Assembly (NCBI GenBank): GCA_949297145.1
Contig: CASFQO010000002.1
Coordinates: 1-64,000 of the forward strand
DNA: 64,000 nt
Reading direction: 5' to 3'
DNA from: an uncultured Alphaproteobacteria bacterium
Lineage (GTDB): Bacteria > Pseudomonadota > Alphaproteobacteria > RF32 > CAG-239
The notes under the pieces were generated by a model. The model was not told where the DNA came from. It searched no databases and saw only the letters and a program-made list of their open reading frames with translations. Position 1 is the stretch's first letter, and every line of letters begins with the position of its first letter. Positions 8,095 to 16,700 of this stretch are shown here, piece after piece. A program made the translations under genes and the position numbers.

Positions 8095-9648
8095 ATGACC
8101 ACTAAAGAAGACATAAAAGCAGCATTATGGCGTGGAGCAAATACCTTTAGAGGGCAAATAGATGCAGCAAATTATAAAGACTATGTATTATCTATGCTGT
8201 TTGTAAAATATTTAACAGATACATATGCTGAAAATCTGGCTGAATTACAAAAAAAATATCCAGATGAAATCAGACTTGAACGTGCAAAATCCCGCATGCC
8301 ATTTGTGTTGAAGCAAGAGCAGACTTTTGATTATTTGTATGATAACAGATATGATGCTGAAATTGGGCAAAAAATTAATGCTGCGTTAAGAGCTATTGAA
8401 GACAGCAACATTCAACTGAATGGTGTTTTTAGAAATGTTGATTTTAATAGTCAGTCTAATTTAGGTAATCAAAAACAAAAAATTACCACTTTAAGAAATT
8501 TGCTTGAAGATTTTCGCTCCCTTGATTTAAGGCCCTCCCAAATTGAAGTAGGAGAGGGACAAGTTCCATCAGATGTGTTGGGTGATGCTTTTGAATATAT
8601 GATTGGCGAGTTTGCAAGCCAAGCGGGTAAAAAAGCAGGTTCATTCTTCACGCCGATGATGGTTTCCGAACTTATGGCTCAAATTGCTAAGCCTAAAGCC
8701 GGAGATAGTATTTATGATCCAACCTCCGGCTCAAGCTCCTTGTTGATTAGAGCTGCAAAATATGCCGGAGTAAAAAATGTGTCAATCTATGGACAGGAGA
8801 TGAATGGCTCATCATGGTCTATGGGTAAAATGAATATGTTTATTCATGGTATTATGGATGCAAAATTGGCTTGGGGTAATACGCTATCTAATCCGGCACA
8901 TTTAGATGATGATGGCAATTTGATGCAATTTGATGTAGTTGTTGCAAATATGCCATTTTCTCAAGATAAATGGGCCGAGGGTTTTAATCCAGGCGGAAAT
9001 GAAGATGGTAATAATAAAAAAGATAAAAAGTTCCAGATGGAAGCGTCTTTAGATCCATATAATCGCTTTGAATGGGGAGTGCCTCCTGCAAGTAAAGGAG
9101 ATTGGGCATTCTTATTACACATGATTCATAGCCTGAAACCAAATGGACGAATGGTTGCTGTTGTTCCTCATGGCGTGCTTTTTCGAGGTGCCTCAGAAGG
9201 AGCAATTAGAAGAAAAGTTATAGAAGAAAATTTATTAGATGCTGTTATTGGGTTACCAGAAAACCTATTTTTTGGAACTTCTATTCCGGCCTGCCTTATG
9301 GTAATAAAGAAAAACCGTCCTAATAAAGATGTGTTGTTTATTAATGCTGCAGATAAGGAAAATTATATCAAAGACAGTGCTCAAAATGTACTGACGCCAC
9401 AAAGCATTCAAAAAATAAGAGAAGTCTATGATAATCGGCAAGAAGTAGAGAAATTCTCGCATTTAGCCAGCTTGGACGAGATTAAAGAAAACGACTTTAA
9501 CCTTAATATCCCGCGTTATGTAGATACCTTTGAAGAGGAAGAAGAAATTGATTTGGCAGCTGTTAAAGCTGAAATTGCCGATTTGGAATTACAACTTAGT
9601 GCCGTTCAGGACAAAATGTCTGCATATCTGAAAGAATTAGGAGTGTAG
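8095..9648 (+). CDS. hsdM: Type I restriction-modification methyltransferase subunit HsdM
   Basis: This 517-residue N6-adenine DNA methyltransferase partners with HsdS for methylation and with HsdR for cleavage. An N-terminal HsdM helical domain (about 1-140) is followed by the catalytic domain, with GSFFTPMMVSELM near 182-194 and motif I DPTSGSSSLL at 208-217. Motif IV is NMPF at 285-288, where NPPF or NPPY is usual. A C-terminal coiled coil (about 485-515) is the expected contact for HsdS. It starts at ATG 2 bases after the half-S stop, and the next gene begins one base after its own stop, so the genes are translationally coupled. Confidence 0.96.
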   Translation: MTTKEDIKAALWRGANTFRGQIDAANYKDYVLSMLFVKYLTDTYAENLAELQKKYPDEIRLERAKSRMPFVLKQEQTFDYLYDNRYDAEIGQKINAALRAIEDSNIQLNGVFRNVDFNSQSNLGNQKQKITTLRNLLEDFRSLDLRPSQIEVGEGQVPSDVLGDAFEYMIGEFASQAGKKAGSFFTPMMVSELMAQIAKPKAGDSIYDPTSGSSSLLIRAAKYAGVKNVSIYGQEMNGSSWSMGKMNMFIHGIMDAKLAWGNTLSNPAHLDDDGNLMQFDVVVANMPFSQDKWAEGFNPGGNEDGNNKKDKKFQMEASLDPYNRFEWGVPPASKGDWAFLLHMIHSLKPNGRMVAVVPHGVLFRGASEGAIRRKVIEENLLDAVIGLPENLFFGTSIPACLMVIKKNRPNKDVLFINAADKENYIKDSAQNVLTPQSIQKIREVYDNRQEVEKFSHLASLDEIKENDFNLNIPRYVDTFEEEEEIDLAAVKAEIADLELQLSAVQDKMSAYLKELGV

Positions 9649-9649
9649 A

Positions 9650-10129
9650 GTGATTAAAATCTTCTTTGATATATTTACTGACGTATACAAATGTATCATT
9701 GTTGCTTTAACTTGTACTGTGGTGTGTATAGTCGGAAAATATAGAACGTTTGGTTACGTAAAATTATGGAGTTTTGAGTTATCTTTTGATTTCTTATTTT
9801 TTGTAGCCTTAGTTTTAGCAATTGTTTGTTGGACTATATTAGGTGGTGCAATCTTACGGTTTGTATTTTCTCTAGTTTACGAGAAAATATTGCTCAACAG
9901 ATTGAAAAACTGCACAGTACAAGAAAAGAGATTTTTATATAATCGAATTTTTGAAGAACACAATGCGCGAAGCATTGATTTTAAAGAAGATTCATACTTT
10001 TACCAATATGTTGCTTATAATACTAAGGTGCCTTATCGTGATGATTTAGTGACGAAGGAAAAAGTCTTAAGTTTTTTGTGTAAACTAGAAAATAAAGGGA
10101 TTTTACAAAGTGACGGGGGCAAACAATGA
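9650..10129 (+). CDS. Two-TM membrane protein, possibly SieB-like
   Basis: This 159-residue protein has a GTG start with AGGAGTG upstream, one base after hsdM ends. Two hydrophobic helices (about 14-32 and 46-75) are followed by a soluble tail of about 85 residues containing EKRFLYNRIFEEH and a final LCKLENKGIL. This layout of two N-terminal TMs plus a tail ending in a short helix and GIL resembles the superinfection-exclusion SieB family, but the match is by pattern only. As a membrane protein inside a restriction operon it is a candidate extra defence factor. Confidence 0.6.
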   Translation: MIKIFFDIFTDVYKCIIVALTCTVVCIVGKYRTFGYVKLWSFELSFDFLFFVALVLAIVCWTILGGAILRFVFSLVYEKILLNRLKNCTVQEKRFLYNRIFEEHNARSIDFKEDSYFYQYVAYNTKVPYRDDLVTKEKVLSFLCKLENKGILQSDGGKQ

Positions 10130-10218
10130 TTATTCCCCAACAAGTATGGAATATATTGGTGAAAAAATCCGATGAGATTTTTAAAGGACAAGAAGGAGGA
10201 AAAAATGAAAAATTGTGA
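10126..10218 (+). CDS. Possible 30-residue coupling ORF
   Basis: An ATG overlapping the previous stop (ATGA) opens a 30-codon frame. It ends inside the start region of the next gene, past a strong SD (GGAGGAAAAA) serving that gene. It may be a translational coupling device or a remnant rather than a functional protein. No family is recognised. Confidence 0.25.
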   Translation: MIIPQQVWNILVKKSDEIFKGQEGGKNEKL

Positions 10219-10699
10219 GATGTCTTCAGTAGATATAGCAAAAGAAAGAAAAGGACTGTTTAATTTACTAAAGACATCAGTAAACAAAATTTATAGCAAT
10301 TATCCTAAAGTTATTAAAATAAAAGGACTTGAACAGTGTGTTGCCGCGTTAATATACGCTCAGTTGTTTCAAGAAGTTTCAGCGTCAGAATACGCAGATT
10401 TAGATTTGAATTCTGAATATAACAAAAATTGCGATTCTGTAAAAGCTACGCCAAATTTTTCTAAAGGAGTACGTCCCGATATTATTTTACATAGAATGTG
10501 GAGCAATGAGGAAAACAAAATTGCCATAGAATTTAAAGGATGGTGGAATAATAAATCGAGCAAAGATATCAAAAAATTGAAAGATTTAACCGACCCAAAT
10601 GGAGATTATAAATATCTTATAGGAGTATGGGTTTTATTAGGTAAAGACAACCCTTCATTTAAATTTGTAATAGATGGAGAAGAAAAGGATTCTTTATGA
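10205..10699 (+). CDS. PD-(D/E)xK-like putative nuclease
   Basis: This protein of about 164 residues starts at ATG 10205, directly after an ideal GGAGGA SD. An upstream in-frame ATG at 10172 lacks one. Residues near 85-107 read RPDIIL, a short turn, then KIAIEFKG. That is the strand-turn-strand D...ExK arrangement of PD-(D/E)xK nucleases, preceded by an N-terminal helix with a conserved-looking Glu. The length suits a minimal nuclease domain. It sits inside the type I operon and overlaps the next gene by ATGA. A non-catalytic role in DNA binding is possible. Confidence 0.62.
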   Translation: MKNCEMSSVDIAKERKGLFNLLKTSVNKIYSNYPKVIKIKGLEQCVAALIYAQLFQEVSASEYADLDLNSEYNKNCDSVKATPNFSKGVRPDIILHRMWSNEENKIAIEFKGWWNNKSSKDIKKLKDLTDPNGDYKYLIGVWVLLGKDNPSFKFVIDGEEKDSL

Positions 10700-11430
10700 C
10701 AAATTCAGTAGAAAATAAAATAGATAAAGATGATTTTTTTGAAATTAGAATACCATTTGATAAAGAAAATCCTTTAGATTTGAAAGATTTATCGGCATAC
10801 TTAAGTCGATTAGAAAACTTTTTTCTAGCTCATGGAGTGGAACTTGAAATTTATGAAGCAAGGACAGGATCTTTCATACCAAAATTTCGAAAATTAGGAA
10901 ATGCTCTGATTACGATTGCTTCTGTTTTAGAACCGCTAGATGGAGTTTTTGAAAAAATAAGTAACAATATTCCTATAAACGAATACGAAATTAGGCAGGT
11001 TCAACCGATATTGGCGGTTAATTCCAAAGTTAACATTACTAATATCAATTATAATGGAAAGAATTACGATACTTCAACTCTAGGAGCAATTACTTTAAAT
11101 ACGGATTTTAAAGAGGATGACACTAAAAATATTGAACCTCTTGTAGAAAAGTTTGAAAGCCAAGTCTTAGTATTTTCTAAGATTGATACGCTAAAAAATA
11201 ATAATTGCAGTGGTATCATAAAATCTTTGGATGAAAATGTTAAAAAAGTTTCTTTTAAATCGCTAGATGTGAAACAATTATTTAATTTTTCAGAGACATC
11301 TGAACCGTTTAAACAAAGTTATGTAGTAGATATTAATGTCTATTATAATCCAGATAAATCAGTAGCAAAATATGAAATTATTGACTTAATAGATAATAAA
11401 CCAAGGAATTTATTTAATGACAAAGATTGA
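10696..11430 (+). CDS. Hypothetical protein within type I operon
   Basis: This 244-residue protein is not recognised. It starts by ATGA overlap with the putative nuclease gene, and its 3' end overlaps the hsdS start by 14 bases, so it is part of the same translationally coupled unit. The N-terminal 95 residues (PLDLKDLSAYLSRLENF then an ELEIYEARTGSF strand pair and a helix) look like a compact alpha/beta domain. The rest is strand-rich, with no membrane segment or catalytic motif. Its fixed place between a nuclease-like gene and hsdS suggests these genes entered as a cassette. Confidence 0.72.
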   Translation: MTNSVENKIDKDDFFEIRIPFDKENPLDLKDLSAYLSRLENFFLAHGVELEIYEARTGSFIPKFRKLGNALITIASVLEPLDGVFEKISNNIPINEYEIRQVQPILAVNSKVNITNINYNGKNYDTSTLGAITLNTDFKEDDTKNIEPLVEKFESQVLVFSKIDTLKNNNCSGIIKSLDENVKKVSFKSLDVKQLFNFSETSEPFKQSYVVDINVYYNPDKSVAKYEIIDLIDNKPRNLFNDKD

Positions 11431-12625
11431 GCAGAAGATACCTGAGGGGTGGAGTGTTAAAAAGCTAGGAGAATTAGGAGATATAGTATCAGGAGGAACT
11501 CCAGATACAGAAAATTCTACTTTTTGGGATGGCGATATTTATTGGTTAACACCTTCAGAGGTAACTAAATTACCAACAAAATATGTTTATCAAACTGAAC
11601 GCACCATAACTAAAGAAGGATTGAAAAACAGTTCAGCTAAGTTGCTACCCAAAAATTCATTAATTATTTGTACTAGAGCTACGGTAGGTGATTGCTGTAT
11701 AAATGCAGTTCCCATGTCCACGAATCAAGGTTTTAAAAATATTATTTTATATGAAGGGAGTAATATCATCTATTTATATTACTTAATAGCAAATAATAAA
11801 TTTCAATTTATAAGAAAAGCATGTGGTAGTACCTTCTTGGAAATATCAAAAAAGGATGTATCTAATTTGAACTTTCTACTTCCACCTTTGCCAGAGCAAG
11901 AGAAGATTGCGGGGATTTTGAGCTGTTGGGATGATGGAATTGAAAAATTATCGGCTTTGATTGAAAAAAAGAAAATTCAGAAAAAAGCCTTAATGCAACA
12001 ACTCCTCACCGGCAAACACCGCCTCAAAGGTTTCTCCACCCCTTGGCATGAAGTTAAGCTGGGTGATATCGCGACTATAGCTGCAGGAACATCCAAAGCT
12101 CAATATATCGATGAAAAAGGTGATTGTTTTGTTGTTGATATGGGAGCAGTATCTAATGAGGCAACGTTAATTGCCAAAAAAAGAACATCATATTATGAAG
12201 ATTTCTTAAATGTTAATGATATAATTATGCCTAAAGATGATATAGGCGGTGGTAATATTATCGGAAAATGTATAATAGTATTAGAAAATAGAAAATACAT
12301 TTTAGGAGATCACGTATTCAAACTTGTTATAAAAAACAATTTCCCATTATTTATATGTTTAAAAATTAATAGTTTTGAAATAAATAAATATATGAAACGT
12401 TGTGCTACAGGCTCTGCTCAATTAGGGTTGTCTAAGAAAGATGTTTCTAAATGTTTATTATATATCCCTTCAGACCTTGCAGAGCAAAAGGCTATCGCGG
12501 AGATTTTATCCAAAGCTGATGAAGAAATTGAGCTCTTAAACAAAAAGCTTGAGGCTTTCAAACAAGAGAAAAAAGCTCTGATGCAACAACTCCTTACCGG
12601 CAAAATCAGAGTGAAAGTGAATTAA
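11417..12625 (+). CDS. hsdS: Type I restriction specificity subunit HsdS
   Basis: This 402-residue protein has the full two-TRD layout. TRD1 begins IPEGWSVKKLGELG. A central conserved helix is EQEKIAGILSCWDD...KKALMQQLLTGK. TRD2 begins WHEVKLGDIATI. A second conserved helix EQKAIAEILSKADEE ends KKALMQQLLTGK. The two conserved regions are also near-identical in DNA (about 11983-12014 and 12571-12604), so they can recombine to shuffle TRDs. The DNA around 12000-12060 is clearly GC-richer than the TRD sequence on either side, consistent with past domain exchange. It recognises the two halves of the target site and holds two HsdM. Confidence 0.95.
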   Translation: MTKIEQKIPEGWSVKKLGELGDIVSGGTPDTENSTFWDGDIYWLTPSEVTKLPTKYVYQTERTITKEGLKNSSAKLLPKNSLIICTRATVGDCCINAVPMSTNQGFKNIILYEGSNIIYLYYLIANNKFQFIRKACGSTFLEISKKDVSNLNFLLPPLPEQEKIAGILSCWDDGIEKLSALIEKKKIQKKALMQQLLTGKHRLKGFSTPWHEVKLGDIATIAAGTSKAQYIDEKGDCFVVDMGAVSNEATLIAKKRTSYYEDFLNVNDIIMPKDDIGGGNIIGKCIIVLENRKYILGDHVFKLVIKNNFPLFICLKINSFEINKYMKRCATGSAQLGLSKKDVSKCLLYIPSDLAEQKAIAEILSKADEEIELLNKKLEAFKQEKKALMQQLLTGKIRVKVN

Positions 12626-12627
12626 TA

Positions 12628-13581
12628 ATGAAAACAGATGTCTATTTTGCACGAGATAAAGATTTTGGAGTGATTGCATATGAAAATGCAAAGAAACAAA
12701 ACGTTTTTTTGCAAATAGCAGCTGTTGATTATGCACCACAAATATGCAGTATTCTTATTTGTGATAAAGAATATAATATTGAAAAAGTGATTCAAAATGC
12801 ATTTCAATATTCACTAACTAAAGTAGAAGATATGGATATCGGTTGGAAATATAAACATGTTTGGAAACCTTTGATGAATATCCATATAGAAAGAGAACTT
12901 AATATTAAACAAGTTGAATTATTTCATGCAAAAAGAGATTTGGGAATTTTAATACAGAAACTACAAGAGATTTTATTGTTTGTAGAGCCTTCAGAAAGTG
13001 GCTTGCAAGCTTATAGCCATAAAATTAGAGAATTGCTGTTTTTATCCTGCTCAGATTTAGAAAGCACTCTTAAAAAATACCAGTTTGGTAAAAATGAGCG
13101 AATGAAAGATTATATTGAAATACTTAAATATGTTGATTTAACAAAATATAAGATTTCTTTAGTAGGATATGCTAATCCTTATAAATGTAGTCCATTTGAG
13201 AATTGGAATGCTGATAAACCTGCGAAATCATTGTCTTGGTATGAAGCATATAATAAATTAAAACATGATAGAGAAAAAAATTTTCCTTTAGCAACACTAG
13301 AGAATTGTATAAATGCAATTGCAGCAAATTTGATTCTTTTTGCAGTGCGGTATTCTCCTATGTCTTTATATAATGAAAATGATGTTTGCTCAAATTTAGC
13401 ACGTAGTGCATTAGATTATAAAGTTGAAAATAGTAAAGATTTTTATATTCCTATTTTTGAAGGGAGAAAGAGCTATCAAGGAAAATTAGGCGTTTCTTAT
13501 CCATTTAAGAATGGGGAACAGATTGATTATGTTTATGATATACATGAATTAATACCATTTGAAGAAAGAGAAATGAAATGA
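12628..13581 (+). CDS. Hypothetical protein with HEPN-like C-terminal segment, between hsdS and hsdR
   Basis: This 317-residue protein starts 2 bases after hsdS and overlaps hsdR by ATGA. The N-terminal 70 residues are strand-rich. The middle (about 95-180) is helical. Near residues 205-250 SWYEAYNKLKHDREKNF is followed by a long hydrophobic helix. That NxxKHxR arrangement resembles HEPN-type or abortive-infection helical proteins, many of them RNases, but this is inferred from motif alone. Genes inserted between hsdS and hsdR are often defence or anti-restriction-control genes. Confidence 0.7.
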   Translation: MKTDVYFARDKDFGVIAYENAKKQNVFLQIAAVDYAPQICSILICDKEYNIEKVIQNAFQYSLTKVEDMDIGWKYKHVWKPLMNIHIERELNIKQVELFHAKRDLGILIQKLQEILLFVEPSESGLQAYSHKIRELLFLSCSDLESTLKKYQFGKNERMKDYIEILKYVDLTKYKISLVGYANPYKCSPFENWNADKPAKSLSWYEAYNKLKHDREKNFPLATLENCINAIAANLILFAVRYSPMSLYNENDVCSNLARSALDYKVENSKDFYIPIFEGRKSYQGKLGVSYPFKNGEQIDYVYDIHELIPFEEREMK

Positions 13582-16500
13582 CAACATTAAATCATTATCA
13601 ATATAACGAAAGACCAGAGAGCCAAGATCCTGCAATTGAGTTACTGACAAAACTCGGATGGGATTATATTGCTCCCGAAGATGCTGAAAAGCAAAGAGGT
13701 TCTCTTTCAAATGTTATTTTGAAAGATGATTTATTAGCATTTTTAAAAAAGCAAAGATATGACTACAGAAATGAAAAATTTCAATTTTCTTCCAGCAATA
13801 TAGCTAAAGCAATTTCAGATATTGATGTCCCTTTGCAATCAGGATTAATGAAAACATCAAAAGAAATATACGATTTATTGCTTTATGGAAAAAGCTATGA
13901 AGAAGATTTGTATGATGGCGGAAAGTCTTCTTTTGATTTGAAATTTATTGATTGGGAGCATCCGGAAGAAAATATTTTGCGTGTAACGGATGAATTCTCA
14001 GTGCAAAAGTTAGATCATTCCAAGCGTAGGCCAGATATTGTTTTAACTGTCAATGGTATTCCTTTGGTTGTTATCGAATGCAAAAAATCTGCCGTTAGCG
14101 TAGATGAGGGGATTAAACAAAATATCAAAAATTGGAAAGTTGATGAAATTCCGCAACTATTTAAATTTTCTCAGATTGTGATTGCGATGAATCCACATAC
14201 CTTCAAATATGGTACTTGTGGAACAAAAGCTGAGTTTTTTGTGCCGTGGAAAGAAAAAGATTCCGAATGGTTAAAAACAGAATTAGAACGTTTGGTTGTC
14301 GGCAGAACACCAAAAGAGCAAGATAAAAGCATTATTTCAATGTTATCTGTTCAAAGGTTTTTTGAAATTGTTCGATATTTTATCTTGTATGATAATAACA
14401 TTAAAAAAATTACGCGATATCAGCAATATTTTGGAATTCAGAAAGCTGTGAAGCGTATTTTGAATGAAGATAATAAAAATACCAGAAATGGTGTGATTTG
14501 GCATACTCAAGGTAGTGGTAAATCCTTGACAATGGTCATGCTTGTGAAGAAAATTATGGCATTATCTGAAAATCCTGCGAGTGGTATTAAAAATCCTCGT
14601 TTTATCTTGGTTAATGATCGAATTAATTTAGATAAACAATTGCGAGATAATTTTAATAATACTCAAATGCACCCAACTCGAGCTACTACAGGGAAGGGAT
14701 TGATAACCTTGCTGGAAGATGAAGGAGAAACTTTAATTACAGCGGTTATTAATAAATTTGAAAAGGCTGCAAAACAGAAGACTCAAGTAGATAGTAAAAA
14801 TATTTTTATTCTAATTGATGAATGCCATAGAACACAAAGTGGTAATTTTCATAATTTTATGCTTGATGTCTTGCCGAATGCTGTGAAAATTGGTTTTACA
14901 GGAACTCCTTTGTTAAAAGCTGAAAAATTAAACACCTTTGAACGAATAGGTCCATTAATTGATAGTTATACAATTGATCAGGCAGAGGAAGATAAAGTTA
15001 TTGTTCCATTGGTATATGAAGGAAGAAAAATTCCGCAAAAAACGACTAGTGATGCAATTAATCAATATTTAGAACAAAGTTTAATAGGGTTAGATAAGGA
15101 ACAACAAGAAGATTTAAAGAGAAAATATAGTAAGTTTTCTAAAATTGCATCAACAACGCCCAGATTAACCTGTTTGGCCTATGCTATTAAAGAACATTTT
15201 CAGCGTTTTGTGCAGCCGAAAGGTTTTAAGGCAATGGTTGCCGAATCTTCTCGAGTAAATGCTATAAATTTGTATTATCTATTAAAAGAATTAGGCCTGA
15301 AAGCTGCTGTTGTTATTTCTCCTGAAAATAAAGAGGAGGGAGAAGAAAACTTATTGTCTGATGATAAAGAGAAAATTGCGCAGTTCTTTAAGAAAGAAAT
15401 TGAACCATTGTTTGGGCAAAATTATGAAGCTTATGAAGATTGGGCAAAAAATAGTTTTAACAATGGTGAAGATGTTGATATTTTGGTTGTAAAAGATAAA
15501 CTCCTTACCGGTTTTGATGCTCCAATTGCTCAAGCTTTATATGTTGATAAACCGATGAAAACGCATAACTTATTGCAAGCAATAGCAAGGGTTAATAGAG
15601 TTTATCCTGCCAAGAAAAATGGAAAAATTGTAGATTTTTATGGAATCTTTGCAAATTTGAATACGGCATTGGACTTATATACGGATAAGACATCAGGTAT
15701 GGATGGTTTTGATGCGGAAGATATTCAAAAAACAATTTTTGGTCCAGAAGATGTAAAAAAAGACTTATATGCCAGATATGAACAAGTCATGAAGTTTTTT
15801 GATGGGCATAATACGGATGATGCAGAAGAAGTTCAGTTGCTGTTTAAAGATAAGGATATTAGAGAAGATTTTAGTAATAAATTATTAGATTTTTCAAATT
15901 CTTTAGATACTGCAATTAGTAATTATGAGATTTATAAAGGAATTGGTCTTGATGAAATTAAAAAAATGCAAAAAGACTTTGTGTATTTGCAAAAGTTAAG
16001 AAGTGCAGTTAGATTGAGATTTGGAGAAACGGTTGATTTTTCTAAATATGAGCCAACTATTCGTAATTTATTAAATCAATTTGTAGCAGCAGATGCAGAC
16101 CAAATTGTTATAAATCCGATATATCTTAGTGATAAAGAAAATATGCAAAAAGAGTTGGATAAACTTCCTTCCGATAGAGCAAAGGCGGAAGCAATGGCAA
16201 CTGCAATGTATAGTTCTATCTCAGAAAAGCAATATTCAGATCCTATTTTTTATAAGACTTTTAAAGAGAGAATTGATGAAACTATTGATGAGTATAATAA
16301 AAATAGAGATGAAGAAGCTTATTTAGCTCAGATGAAAAATCTTGAAAGTGATTATGAGAAAGGCTTTATTGGCAATAAATATCCTTCAAATATTACAGAT
16401 GATGATGACGCCAAAGGATTTTATGGAAATTTGAAGCTAGAAATAAGTAAAAAAATTACAATAAATGAAAATGATGCAATAGATTTACAAATGGGAGAAT

Positions 16501-16700
16501 TAGCAACAAAAGTCAAAAGTATCATTAGAAGTGCACGGAAACCAGGATGGAAACACAATAATGTATTGATAAATCAACTTAAACAACAAATTGAAGATGA
16601 AATTTTTGAGTTTCTAGATGCTAATGATATTGAATTGTCTATGGACCAGATGGATCGAATTGAAGACGATATTCTTACAACAGCAAAGAGTAATTTATAA
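13578..16700 (+). CDS. hsdR: Type I restriction endonuclease subunit HsdR
   Basis: This 1040-residue motor and nuclease subunit translocates DNA with ATP and cuts it at random distance from the recognition site. The N-terminal nuclease core shows RRPDIVL (about 151-157) and VVIECKK (164-170), the PD...ExK pair. The helicase follows with Walker A TQGSGKS (310-316), DECH box (414-417), GFTGTPL motif III, and a motif VI-type QAIARVNR. A helical C-terminus probably contacts HsdM/HsdS. It is full length with no frameshift. It shares ATGA with the gene before and one base with the gene after. Confidence 0.97.
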   Translation: MTTLNHYQYNERPESQDPAIELLTKLGWDYIAPEDAEKQRGSLSNVILKDDLLAFLKKQRYDYRNEKFQFSSSNIAKAISDIDVPLQSGLMKTSKEIYDLLLYGKSYEEDLYDGGKSSFDLKFIDWEHPEENILRVTDEFSVQKLDHSKRRPDIVLTVNGIPLVVIECKKSAVSVDEGIKQNIKNWKVDEIPQLFKFSQIVIAMNPHTFKYGTCGTKAEFFVPWKEKDSEWLKTELERLVVGRTPKEQDKSIISMLSVQRFFEIVRYFILYDNNIKKITRYQQYFGIQKAVKRILNEDNKNTRNGVIWHTQGSGKSLTMVMLVKKIMALSENPASGIKNPRFILVNDRINLDKQLRDNFNNTQMHPTRATTGKGLITLLEDEGETLITAVINKFEKAAKQKTQVDSKNIFILIDECHRTQSGNFHNFMLDVLPNAVKIGFTGTPLLKAEKLNTFERIGPLIDSYTIDQAEEDKVIVPLVYEGRKIPQKTTSDAINQYLEQSLIGLDKEQQEDLKRKYSKFSKIASTTPRLTCLAYAIKEHFQRFVQPKGFKAMVAESSRVNAINLYYLLKELGLKAAVVISPENKEEGEENLLSDDKEKIAQFFKKEIEPLFGQNYEAYEDWAKNSFNNGEDVDILVVKDKLLTGFDAPIAQALYVDKPMKTHNLLQAIARVNRVYPAKKNGKIVDFYGIFANLNTALDLYTDKTSGMDGFDAEDIQKTIFGPEDVKKDLYARYEQVMKFFDGHNTDDAEEVQLLFKDKDIREDFSNKLLDFSNSLDTAISNYEIYKGIGLDEIKKMQKDFVYLQKLRSAVRLRFGETVDFSKYEPTIRNLLNQFVAADADQIVINPIYLSDKENMQKELDKLPSDRAKAEAMATAMYSSISEKQYSDPIFYKTFKERIDETIDEYNKNRDEEAYLAQMKNLESDYEKGFIGNKYPSNITDDDDAKGFYGNLKLEISKKITINENDAIDLQMGELATKVKSIIRSARKPGWKHNNVLINQLKQQIEDEIFEFLDANDIELSMDQMDRIEDDILTTAKSNL

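Noticed and set aside
10023-10287. Minus-strand frames over the start of the putative nuclease gene
   Set aside because: They overlap a strong plus-strand SD and coding start, and contain no recognisable protein features.
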